From Gongronella butleri (Eukaryota > Mucoromycota > Mucoromycetes > Mucorales > Cunninghamellaceae), in contig JAIWZP010000100.1 in assembly GCA_025201375.1 (NCBI GenBank), positions 1-34,596 of the forward strand: a stretch of DNA of 34,596 bases, written 5' to 3'. Numbering within the stretch: the first letter of the stretch is position 1; each line of letters opens with the position of its first letter. Of this stretch, positions 11,640 through 22,043 are shown piece by piece. The notes beneath the pieces were generated by a model. The model had not been told where the DNA came from. It saw nothing but the letters and a program-made list of their open reading frames with translations, and searched no databases. The translations under genes were made by a program, and so were the position numbers.

Positions 11640-11840
11640 CTTTTAACATGTCAAAGGCACCTCTTGCTTATCTATCGAATGAGATCAGTTTCATCGATGG
11701 ATGGCTAAAACTCGCAGAGAAAATTCACTTTTTCGTCAAAATCTTTGATTGCGATTTGCTCGACAACGGTCTAGTAAATTTGTGAGTTTTACTCCAGTTT
11801 TACTAACAAACAGGGGCAAAGCATCTAATGAGATGACTTG
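11640..11840. repeat. diverged dispersed repeat, copy B
   Basis: Counterpart of 10464..10672 in the same orientation. The first AATGAGA lies near 11678 and the second near 11827, 149 bases apart, against about 155 in copy A. Confidence 0.45.
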
Positions 11841-13978
11841 CAGTACGCTAGCTTTGGTTTTAACTTTTTGCATCGGTCATTTCGCCAGCCTGCGGCCCAC
11901 TCAGCACACAAAAATGTGCAAAATAAAAAAATAAAAAATACAGTATCATACAAAAAAAAGTTCCGTGCATTTTACTTACCTTAATTAGGAAGTGTCAAAT
12001 CTTAAATTTTTGCAAAAAAAATTGCCCAAAGTAAGCACTTTTTCACAGTCGATCGCCGTTCATGCGTCACTTTTTGGGCTTTTTTCTTACGTTGGCACGA
12101 CCTGTCATTTTGTCAGCCAATAGCAAATCGTCGGATTTACCTGTTTGGGATGCATTGATCACTCGGAGTTCGAAATTCCCCAAAATTGGCACTTTCTGAG
12201 ATTGAAATGTGTGACCCCTGAGTGACCCCTGAATTTTTCAAAAGTGGTCGTAGCGCTTTGAGGTTTTAAGCTTTTTTGTTTTAAATTTTGCGCTGAATTC
12301 GATGCGGCTATTTTTGAGCGAGGTCGACCATGCAGATGGTCAGATGAATGCAAATAGTACAAATCTGACATTTTTGGCATTAACAAGTCCAAAAAAAATG
12401 GGCGGGGCCGTCTTGTTGAGCTCTGGGCGGGCTGTAGTTTACGCCGTGATGATGTATTTTTTATTAGCGGGCAAGTACGCTGTAAAAAAATTTCTGGAGG
12501 CACAACGGGCGGGCAAAGTCTGAAGAACATGCTCTTGCTGCTTAAAAGATTACTGTAATAGAGTAAATGTGTGCGTTTTTGTGCAATGTAACGCGGTGCT
12601 TTACGCATTGGAATGATAGCACGCGTCAGCTTCTTTTGTCCATGAAGATTGAAATAATAATACTGTGTGGACGGATCAAGCACTTTTGTTGTGTGCAAAA
12701 ATCCAAAACAGATGAAAATGTGCTTGTGTGCAATTTCTTGGGCCCTTGCTAACTGATTTTTTTCAAACGGATATGATACAGTACGTACAGTATAATCAGT
12801 ACAGTAACATAAGCAGCAAACTTCACGCATTATCTTGTCGACTGGCAATTGACTGACTCGGCAACGGGGGAAATATCATATAATTGCTGACGCAAAAAAA
12901 AAAGCATGAGTTTGCAAATTGGTTGAAGCTTAATCTTTACAGTATGAGCTTTTTTTTTTCCTAGACGTCCGTGGCAGCGCTCCAATGTTGGCAACAAAAT
13001 GATAGGTTACAGTAATGTATGATACGATCGGCTCAGTGTGTCGTTACTATCATACAGTAGTACTGTAAACACGTTTAAAAAGTACTATATGAAAATATAA
13101 AACAAGTACGAGGGATAGATACGAGAGCCACGTTTTTTTTTTTACACACCGTGCAGCCTTGGTGCAAACAGCAAATTTAAAGCTACAGTAGCATTGGGTC
13201 ATACTGCAAATATTTGTGTTCAATGGGGTGCTTTGTGAGATCACGATTGCTTGGTTAATAAGCAAGGCAGGACAAGGACAAAAAAATCGCATCATATCAT
13301 ACGAGGGGTTTCCCCCCCCTTTTTTTTTTTTTTTTTTTTACCAAAGCATCTCGCGTTTCACTAGAAGATAAGAGTATGCGTTAAAAGTTGTTATTGTGTG
13401 ATGTATTCAATAGAATTAAGCTGTATGAAATTGTAAAATGTTGAGATCAAGCGATTTCACCTGGAAATCAGACGCTGTTAGGCAATCTTGCTGATGAGAC
13501 TCACCGCCCCTGCATAACTTGTACCACAAAATGACGCAAGGTAGAGCGGAATTTCAAAAACGAGGTCATGCCTCCTTTATTATTTATTTGAAGATGAATT
13601 CGCACGACTTTTATTGGCCGAGCGCAGAGGTCGGTCACTTTTGGCGGTGGACTCCAATTGTTCTTTTTCCTTCCATTGCATTGACAAGAATTGTGAGTTG
13701 TCAAACGACAGAACAGCAATTTTACAAGATGATTTGAACTATTTGGCAAACAGACACGTCCTTTTCAACAAGACGAGCTCTTAATTGCTCGTGCCGTGCT
13801 GGGGGGTTGACTCAAGGCTCCAAGGCAATCATATCAATGATAGGCAAATTGTGCAATGGGATCATGTCAAAGGCACTACAAATGAAATTCATGCAAAAAT
13901 GACAATGGAAGCGAGCTGTCAAAAAAAAAAAGAGAGGAAAAAAGCAGGGCGCAGGCAGAGACAGGGCAATTGGGCTGG

Positions 13979-14000
13979 CGGGGGCGGGGCGGGGCGGGGC
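13979..14000 (+). promoter_or_regulatory. G-rich tandem GGGGC element upstream of BRWD-like gene
   Basis: Four G-runs of 4-5 separated by single C, about 125 bases before the BRWD-like start. It resembles a GC-box cluster and has the spacing for an intramolecular G-quadruplex on the plus strand. A promoter role is inferred from position only. Confidence 0.4.
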
Positions 14001-14125
14001 GCGCGGCGCGAAACGAAACGAAAAAAAAAGGAGCGCCCCGCCTTTTTTTTTTTTCTTTCTGTTTTCTCTTTGTTTTTCTTTTCATTTACTTACCGCTCGT
14101 CTTCCTCTTGGGTTTGCTTCGCACC

Positions 14126-17100
14126 ATGGAGCAAGGTAAGCGTCATGAGCACGGATAGGTGACTGGATGTTGTGCTGGTGATGAGCTTGTTGTTGCTGGC
14201 TTGGCCATTGGTGCAAAGCACTCATCGCCCTGGACTTTTTCTCTTATTTTCTTGCTTTCTTTCCCACTTTTTTTTTTTTATTTGACGCGCCTTGTTTGCT
14301 TTGACATAGATGTAAGTGCGTGGCGTGGTGCCATTAGAGCAGGTGGCGTGGCCAATGGTGGTATGATTGTGTTTTGACGGTTGATTCTTGTAGCTTTACT
14401 ATTTGGTGTACAAATTCCTTGAAAGTGGACCTTGTCAGCAGGCCGCCAAGGCGCTCGAGCAAGAACTTGGGCAGCACCGGCAGCTGCTTCCACACTCAAT
14501 GGCACCCGACGGGTCGCAGGAGCCTTTATCGGTGGATCGGATTGTAAGTGTGGCAGCTGCAGCGTGTGTTTTTTTTTTTGGCGTTGCTGACTCTTCTTTT
14601 TAGGCCAAAAAGTACCCCGAAACGCGTGGACCGTACCTTTTGTCGCTGCTCGAGAGCTTTATCGACCATTACAAGACGACAGCCGACCCGTCGACAGTGC
14701 GAGGCAACGCATTGCGCCACGGCGACGATTCGCTGCTGACCATGCTCTCTGCTTTTACCTCATCGTCCACGGCCACAAAGGCAAATTGCCTCGAAATGAC
14801 CACACGCGAATTGGCAGCACTGACTCTCGGTATGACTGCGCTGTCCTTTTTTTTTCCAAAAAGATCCTGTTGCTTATATTTTTGTTTTTTTTTCGTAGAT
14901 CGTCTAATGGACGCGCGCGAAATGGGCGTGTCATTGCCGTGGCCGATTCAAACACAGGGCCAATTCTCGACGTACTACAAGGAGGTAAGTAGAAAAGCGC
15001 GACGCGTCTCGCGGAAAGTGGACGCTGACCCCTTTTTTTTCTTTCTCTCTCTTTAGCGCGTGACGCTGCGCGGGCACCGACATCCTGTCTTTTGTTTGGC
15101 GTTTGACAAGACGAATCGACGACTGTTCACAGCAAGTTGCTTTTGTGCAGCCGCCTTAACGTGTCATCTTATCTTTTTTTTTCTTGAAAATTCCTTTTTT
15201 TTTTTCATGAAATCAGGGCAGCGACGACTATCTTGTCAAGGTATGGTGTGTGCGCACGGGCTTTTTGATCTACACGATCCGCGGCCATTACAATGTGATC
15301 ACGGACATTGCGATCAATGAAGAGAATACCCTGATTGCCACGGCGTCGTCGGACGGCTACATCCGCGTGTGGACCATGGATGGGTACCGGCAAGTCGTGT
15401 GCCTGCGCCCGGCAACTACCACCGTAAAGACAGCATGGAAAGGGAAAAAAAAGAAAAAGGAGCTCATTCTTGGCGCAAATGGCATGTTTTTATAGAAACC
15501 TTTCACGACTGTGAGGTTTTCTCCGTCGCCGCGCAGCGAGACGCGCTTTCTGATGGCGACCAACGAGGATGGCCTTGTGCGTCTATGGCGGTGGAACCGC
15601 GACACGCTTGGGTTTCCGACGCCGCAGTCGCCAATTGCGTACAGCTGCAAATTCAAGGGCCGCGACAAGCTGCGGTGCTCGTCGTTCAATTCATGCGGTT
15701 CGTATTTCACGGTCGCTGGCGACGACGGGTTTGTATATGTGTTTTCCACGGTGCAGCATCTTGCCAAGCGCACGTCGGCCACACTCTCGGCACGACACGA
15801 AAACAAGGAAATGCAGCGGCGGCGGCGACGTGCGCCCAATGCGCTGTTCCCCGACAAGAGCGGCAATGACGAGCCGCTACCAATTGCGCCTGTAGCCATT
15901 CTCGAGGGCCATCGTGGCCGCATCACCGATCTTGCCTATAGCAACAATGGCGAACACATCCTGAGCGGGTAAAAATGAAAAAGTTTAATCGAAAAACGAA
16001 GCAGCTCACATCATTTTTTCGTGCTTCTGCAGGTCCCAAGATGGCACCGCGCGGCTATGGACCTATAACGCTGAAGAAGGCACCTACACCTCGGTCTTGC
16101 GTATGCCATTGATCTTTCCCTTCCTTAAAAAAAAAAGAAAAAATGCCGCACGTGCTCACGTCATTCATTTTTACTCTTTTTATTTTCAATAGTCGACATT
16201 ACGCAAGAAGCGAATGTGCCTGTTGTTGAGCCAGAAGATGTCCATGCGAGCAACACGTCCAGCGATGACAAGGCGAGCCCAATTTTGGAGGATGAAGACG
16301 AATTTGGCACACTTGTGCCGCCCATGCCGCCATTACCAATGCCCGCCACGGCCGAGCCCATGTCCGTGGACCCAGTGCAGCCAGAAGCGGCATCGCAGCA
16401 GCAGCCAGGGCAGGAAGAAGCTGCCGCTGTGCCAACTGATGCTACCCCGGCGGCGCAAGCGGCAACGGACGAGCCTCGCGTGTCGATGATTGCATGGACG
16501 ATCAATGACATGTATTGTCTGGTGGCCACGACACACGGCGCGCTGTTTGTCTACTATGCATGCAATGGCCAGCTCGCTTTCATCCTAAAGGGCCACGTTG
16601 GCGAAGTATACGCCGTCGACAATCACCCATTGCAAGCCGGTAAAAAGCGAGCGCGAAAAAGAGCGAGGATGAGAGAGAAAAAAAAAAAAGAGGGAAAAAA
16701 GAGAAGAAAAAAGAGGAAAAATAGGAGAATCGCGTTACAAAAATGCTCACCATTCCTCTTTTTTTAAAAGACACGATTCTGTCGGCAGGGTACGACGGCA
16801 ATGTGATTCTATGGGATCTTGCGCAGCAGAGCGTGATTGCGTGTCAAAAGCACGAAGGGCGCATTATGCTTGACTGCAAGTTTTCGGATGACGGCATGAA
16901 ATACGCGATTACAGACGACGAAGGCACGTGCACACTTTTCAGCATCAATGGCCTTGAGAAGGACTATGCGCGCGCTCGATCGTGGACGCGTGGGCAATAT
17001 TTTTACAATGATTACAGCGCCGTGCGGTACTTTCCGGATGGCACGTTTGTGGACGACCAGACCAACACGCCGACGCATCAATTGGCGCCTTCGCCGATCA

Positions 17101-19047
17101 TTGACATGCAAGGCATCGAGTATGCGCACCAGCCACGGCGAGGATACGGACGCAATATCACGATACAATCACCAACGTTTGAAAATGAGGATGCACAAAG
17201 AGCACTTTTGTTTGAGCAACACCTGGAGGCTGCACGTGCACGTCCGGCGGTGCCTTTGCCATCTCTGGACCGAGCTTACGTTGCGAAATTACGGCGTGAA
17301 TTTGTGCATCCCGAAGACGACGAGGCAGAACAAGAAGGCGAAGGGCAGCAATTGCCAATGTACGCGTTCCCACCGCCTGTTCAGCCGGCATTGTTGCTTC
17401 CGGACGACTCGGATGATGAGGATTACCAAGAACAGGCGATTGCGCAGGACGACGACGACGATAGCGAGTCTCCGGTCGGCGATGAAGAACTAGAAGCCGA
17501 TTCCGACGCGTCGATGGCCGATGTATGGGACGACGACAATGACGACAATGTGCGCGTCACGCGTCGCCGCGGCCGATCCTCCGACACGCGCCGTCTTCGT
17601 ACACGCGCATCATCGCCTTCACAAGATACAACATCCACCCGCGGTCGCCGCCGCCGCCGTGCAGGCATGTCCACGCGCAGCACCGAGGTCATTGGCTCCC
17701 CTATGCCCAATCGCACCACTTCTGCCGCAAATGCACGTGCCACGTCGTCGCGCTCTCTCCGACGCCGCGCCGCCATGGTTCTCGATGACGACGACGACGC
17801 GCCCGTGCGTCCACGCCGCCGTCGCCAGCCATTGTCGTACCAAGAAAGCGATGCAGACGATTATTCCGCCCTGGAAGAAACTTCGTCCGAGGAAGAACAA
17901 AAAGAACAAGAAGACGAAGACGAAGAGGACGAAGACGTGCAAATCGACGACGACAATGACCAAAGTGGCCAATACCGCGCTTCAGCCCATATTGCCTCAT
18001 CTTCACGCGCAACATCCGCTACGCGACGCGTCACCAGGTCCCAAGACAACACCATTCCACATGAAAATGGCCATCCTTCGTCTCCATCTCCTCCTCCTTC
18101 GGCTCCTTCTCATCCTCGTGTCCATCACGGCCATGATGACGACGACGATGACGACAATGTCCCAATTGCACGTCGCAAGGGCAAGGGCCGCGCACGTGGA
18201 CCCCGCATCAGCGATGATGACGATGAAAGCGATGATTTCGTCCCCGACCAACCGCCACAAGCACACCGTGGCCCCATCACACGCCGTGCAAGTGCAGGTG
18301 CTCCTCCCGCCACAGCCGCCGCCTCGTCAACATCAACAACAAGAGGACACAAAAAGGACAAAAAGGACAAAAAAGAGAAAAAGGATAAAAACAAGCAAAA
18401 AGCCAAGCTGCCTGTCCACGAACGCGACCTGAACGAGGACGAACTCAAGCTGTACGAGCCCTCCGAGTGGATCACATCCAAGTACAGCACCGTGGAAAAG
18501 TATCATCCACAGTTGGGCGACCGTGTGGTCCTGCTGGTCGAGGGATTCCGCCAATATTGGGCCGCCTCGGACCTGATTTCGTATTTTGACGAAAAACACG
18601 GTCCCGCCGACCTGGAAGCCGCGCTATCATCTGCAGGGAGACACCACAAGGAGCCCGTCGTCTTTGCCCTCATCACCGGCGTCACGTGGCACGTCGGTCC
18701 ACCCACTTTCTGCTCCCTCAAGCTCAAATTGCAAGATATCACCAATTTGCGCGCCATCCTCACCGACCAGACCGCCAGCCCACATTGGGTCAACCTCAAT
18801 GGCGCGCAAAAATCTGAAATCACCATCGATTATTGCGACGAGGATGGCTCTCCCGAATTCATCGTCCTCTGGCACCGCTTCCACGCGTCCATGCGCATCT
18901 TTTTTGGTCCAAATGACCTCCACAGCCGCGTCGACGCCATGTACGACGTTGGAAAATACTCGGGTCGCGTCTCAACCATCAATCAAAATACAATGGAGTG
19001 GCCACGCGCAAAATCAAGAAGCCCATGGGCCTGCTACCACATCATCT

Positions 19048-19087
<40 letters not shown>

Positions 19088-19878
19088 AAAGAAAAGCGGA
19101 AAAAACGACACAATTGCTCATTTTTTTCTATTTTGCTTTTCCCCTCCCCCACAGGGACGACGACAAATCGCCACCAGAAGACCTCAGCCCCTGGGAGGTC
19201 GTGCCTGAAAATGAGGATTTCAATGAATGGTATGCCGTGCCATCGTCGCTCACACAGGCACAAATCAAACGCGCCAACGACATCATCGACTACTTGGTCG
19301 CCGTCGACGACTTTTTGCTCTACGTTCATCCCGTCGACTATCGCATGTATTCCGACTATCTGACAAAGGTCGCCTACCCCATTTGCCTTGAAATGGTCCG
19401 CGAGCGCTTAAACAATGGATTTTACCGACAGGTCGACGTAAGTTTTTTTTCTTGGGTTTTTATCGAGCAAGTGGGCCAACTCTTGCCTTTTTTTTTTTTT
19501 TTACTAGGCATTGATCGACGACGTCAATCTCATTCGCAAGGATGCACAACGGTACAATCACGCCGCGTCCGCAGCCGCCAAAAATGCGGTGCGCATGGCC
19601 AATTTCTTCAAGTCGCGCATGCAGAGTAAGCAAAGCACAAGAGACACGGAAAAAAACAACCGCCCCTGACCATTTTACTTGTAGATCCTCATATGGTCAT
19701 GACCGTCGGCCGAGCCATTGGCAAGCGCAAATCGGAAGAACAGGCATCCGACGACGAGTTTAGCGCCGCAGATGAATCCGAAGAGGACGACATGCCCTCG
19801 GCACATCATGTGCGCCAAGACATGGACGATGACGATGACGACGCATTCATCGACGATGACGATTACGACGATGAATGA
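14126..19878 (+). CDS. BRWD/PHIP-like protein: LisH, WD40 propeller, CryptoTudor-like region and bromodomain
   Basis: Fourteen exons: 14126..14135, 14310..14311, 14394..14543, 14604..14829, 14899..14984, 15057..15131, 15217..15423, 15496..15968, 16033..16100, 16193..16639, 16771..19048, 19155..19437, 19508..19625 and 19685..19878; 1538 residues. The N-terminus LYYLVYKFLESGPCQQAA matches the PHIP/BRWD LisH segment. A WD40 propeller spans about 160-660 (RGHRHPVFCLAFD, GSDDYLVKVW, GYDGNVILWDL). An acidic and basic low-complexity region follows (about 790-1130), then a segment with GDRVVLL and PPTFCSLKL like the PHIP CryptoTudor (about 1140-1350), then a bromodomain (about 1380-1470) with the acetyl-lysine Asn at about 1452 in RYN. 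An acidic tail closes it. Animal relatives carry two bromodomains; only one is visible here. Expected role: nuclear chromatin reader, possibly a CUL4-DDB1 substrate adaptor, as known for the family. Family assignment is firm; the first two exons are inferred. Confidence 0.9.
14310..14311 (+). other. predicted 2-nt microexon (AT) of the BRWD-like gene
   Basis: Exon 1 is ATGGAGCAAG (phase 1) before gtaagc. The LisH exon at 14394 needs phase 0 and has an in-frame tag just before it. Between them, ttgacatag|AT|gtaagt supplies exactly two bases between a canonical acceptor and a perfect donor, giving M-E-Q-D-L-Y-Y-L. Splicing exon 1 straight to 14394 shifts frame and stops at codon 13. I found no other start or donor that restores the frame. 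Confidence 0.6.
15132..15216 (+). other. GC-AG intron in the BRWD-like gene
   Basis: The conserved WD-repeat segment LFTGSDDYLVK needs ACA joined to GGC AGC GAC. The only fitting donor is ACA|gcaagt, a GC donor with otherwise ideal context, and the acceptor is aatcag. Phase 0 on both sides. Confidence 0.8.
19051..19085. repeat. 35-base A homopolymer directly after a BRWD-like splice donor
   Basis: The intron 19049..19154 starts with gt, then A35. Confidence 0.9.
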
Positions 19879-20495
19879 TCGCTTCCCACCCATTCCCTCG
19901 CTTTTCCCCGCTTTTACGCGCTTGATCTTTCTAATTCCACCTTTCCAGATCCTTATCCCTCATTCATTACACTTGATCTCGCATTTCATCCCACCTTTCT
20001 TATAGCCTTGCATCCAATGAACTTTTTTTTTTTCAAAAACATGTTTTACTACAGTAAAAAAAATAATCAATATCAAAAAAACCGCAATGGCATGTGAATA
20101 GCTGCAAGTCACCCCTGCCCCATATTTCAGCTCATACTTTCACGCCAGTGCGTATTTCGACGGTCAGCCCGGGTCCGACTGGCAAGAAATAAGCATATAG
20201 TTACGCTTAAAAATGAAAAGTTGTGGAGCACTTGACGAGAAACGGGTCAAAGTGGTCCAAAAAGAAAATTGGCACATTTAACAGAACAATAGGAGCTGCC
20301 ACGCCAAAAATTGTGAATTATTGTTGCTGCGGGCGGGATCACGAAAAGCGAGACGCGATGAGCAGCACATGACGGGATTGGAATCGAGACGGACACCAAT
20401 GACAGCAACGCGCGTATAAAATGGTCAAGTCTGCAGCGATCAAGTCGGGTATTGCTTTTTTATTCATTGCTTCTACGAAGATTCTTGTTTCTTTT
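19879..20495. other. convergent intergenic region, BRWD-like gene and mannosyltransferase
   Basis: Holds the 3' ends of two convergent genes. A TC-rich stretch follows the BRWD-like stop and one TACAGTA lies near 20051. No coding sequence. Confidence 0.6.
20458..20463 (-). terminator. candidate polyadenylation signal AATAAA (minus)
   Basis: TTTATT on the plus strand, 33 bases past the mannosyltransferase stop codon in the direction of transcription. Confidence 0.4.
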
Positions 20496-22043
20496 TTATT
20501 TAGGAGCATCAATGCGATAGGGGGCGGTCCTGGCATTGTACGTCTTCTCGTCCCAGACAAACGTGGGGTCCAGGTTCAGGTAGCGCGTCATGCAGCTCCA
20601 GCCGTTCCAATCTTTTACAATAAAAAAAAAAATCAAAAAAGTCAGTCGATTTTTCGTTTTTTAAAAACAACGCGTCCATGGCTCGTTTTTTACCGTGATT
20701 CTTCTCCGTGTTGCAGGTACACTTCATGTTGAGATACTTTTCGGTGGGACAATGCGTGATGGGGCCATGGTAGTAGCCAATGTCGTTGAAAAAGTGAATC
20801 TTCTCCTTGGGCAACATCATTGCGACGGCAATCGAGTGCACGGGCGCATCGCCCCAGCGCTCATAGAAGAAGCCACCTGTACGGTCCAGGGCTGTAAAGT
20901 AATCCATGTACTTTTTGCTGCGAAGGAAGTCCAAGGAACCAATCTGTCCAAAGCAAAACAAAAAAAAAAGCGTGTCAAAAGCGTGTCGCGATCACAATGT
21001 TTCTATTTTTTTTTTACCTCAAAGTTGGACCAGAAATGGCATGCATTGAATTCACCGTCGTCGAGGAGCCATTGGTAGAGGTTGTTGGATGCAAGATACG
21101 ATGGGTTGTCCTGGAAGAACTTTTGAACAGTGGACCACAGTGTCGGCAGTGTCGCCTTGTAATCTGTGAGCGAGATTGTCCAGCCATACTTGTAGTCATT
21201 GTCCTTCATCATCTGGAACACATCATAGTCAATGTCGCAATAATAGTTGATGTCGGGCTCAATGCGCCTGGTTTTCAAAAAAAAAAAAAAAAAGACAAAA
21301 AATGAGCCAAAACGTGTAACAAAAGTCGTGACGCGTATTTTTTTTTCATTGCATGACGCGTCTTTTTTTGTGTCTCTTTACCAGTAGTATTCGTATTCGG
21401 CAAGCAATGGATGGCGGAAGAAAAAGCCGGATTGGAATCTAAAAAAAAAAAAAGGGCGGCGCGGAACGTTGCACAATGAGCGATTGCGCAGCTCTATTTT
21501 TTTGCTCATCTGACCGCCCTTTCTTTGTCTTGTTTACCTGCACATATGGCGATAGGACTCGCTGCCACCATAGATGATATTGCGTGCAGCCATATCTTCG
21601 CGGCATTCCTTGGCCTTTTTCTGATCGATGAAATCTGGATAGCCCCAATGCTCCTTGGGCACGCGACCATAGAACGTCTTGGCCTTTGTCAAGGACGACG
21701 TCCACTCCTTGAATTCATCGGTAAACTCGGCATCGTTCAAAAACACGTAGGGGTAGTTGAACTTTCGATTGAAGCGCTGCTCCATCTGGAAAATCGACGA
21801 GCGAATGCCCTCCAGATTGTCATTTTTGGCCAAAATGACAAACGCGGCCTTGACCTTAGGGCCCTTTGGCGCGACCTCGACGGGTGGGCCACTGTCCACC
21901 TTTGCCGATTTCGTGTTTTCTTTGTTAAACGCGAATTTCATGTAATTGCTGTTGTGCGGCACCACGAAATATGCCACCATCAGGACGACCGCCACCGCCA
22001 TCAGGATTTGCATGCCAAGAGTTTGCCTCCGCTTGGACATCAT
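20496..22043 (-). CDS. KRE2: GT15 alpha-1,2-mannosyltransferase (Kre2/Mnt1/Ktr family)
   Basis: Five exons: 21538..22043, 21382..21438, 21018..21267, 20694..20943 and 20496..20611; 392 residues, usual for the catalytic core plus a short stem. It is a type II membrane protein: a short basic tail (MMSKRRQ), one membrane segment at about 11-28, then a luminal domain. Family motifs are intact: [20 protein letters not shown], the exon-1/2 junction [22 protein letters not shown] ending exon 3 with the proposed catalytic Glu at 271, [17 protein letters not shown], and the C-terminal [12 protein letters not shown]. These Golgi enzymes transfer mannose from GDP-mannose in alpha-1,2 linkage to N- and O-linked glycans, with Mn2+. 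The start is the first of two adjacent Met codons after a long pyrimidine leader. Which paralogue (KRE2, KTR1, YUR1) cannot be told from sequence alone. Confidence 0.93.

Larger units (their letters stand above)
9633..13900. other. AT-rich gene desert with TACAGTA/TACTGTA motifs
   Basis: About 4.3 kb with no coding sequence I can support. Open frames (the longest is 229 codons at 12159..12848, minus) lack family motifs and have composition unlike the genes. By eye I count eleven TACAGTA and six TACTGTA between 9.7 and 13.2 kb, several clustered at 12778-12804 and 13008-13071. Short T/A homopolymers and one tandem 11-mer (12211..12232) are also present. It is probably decayed repeat or transposon-derived DNA. 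Confidence 0.7.

Noticed and set aside
12159..12848. 229-codon minus-strand open frame in the gene desert
   Set aside because: No recognisable motif, composition like the surrounding AT-rich DNA, and TACAGTA motifs run through it.
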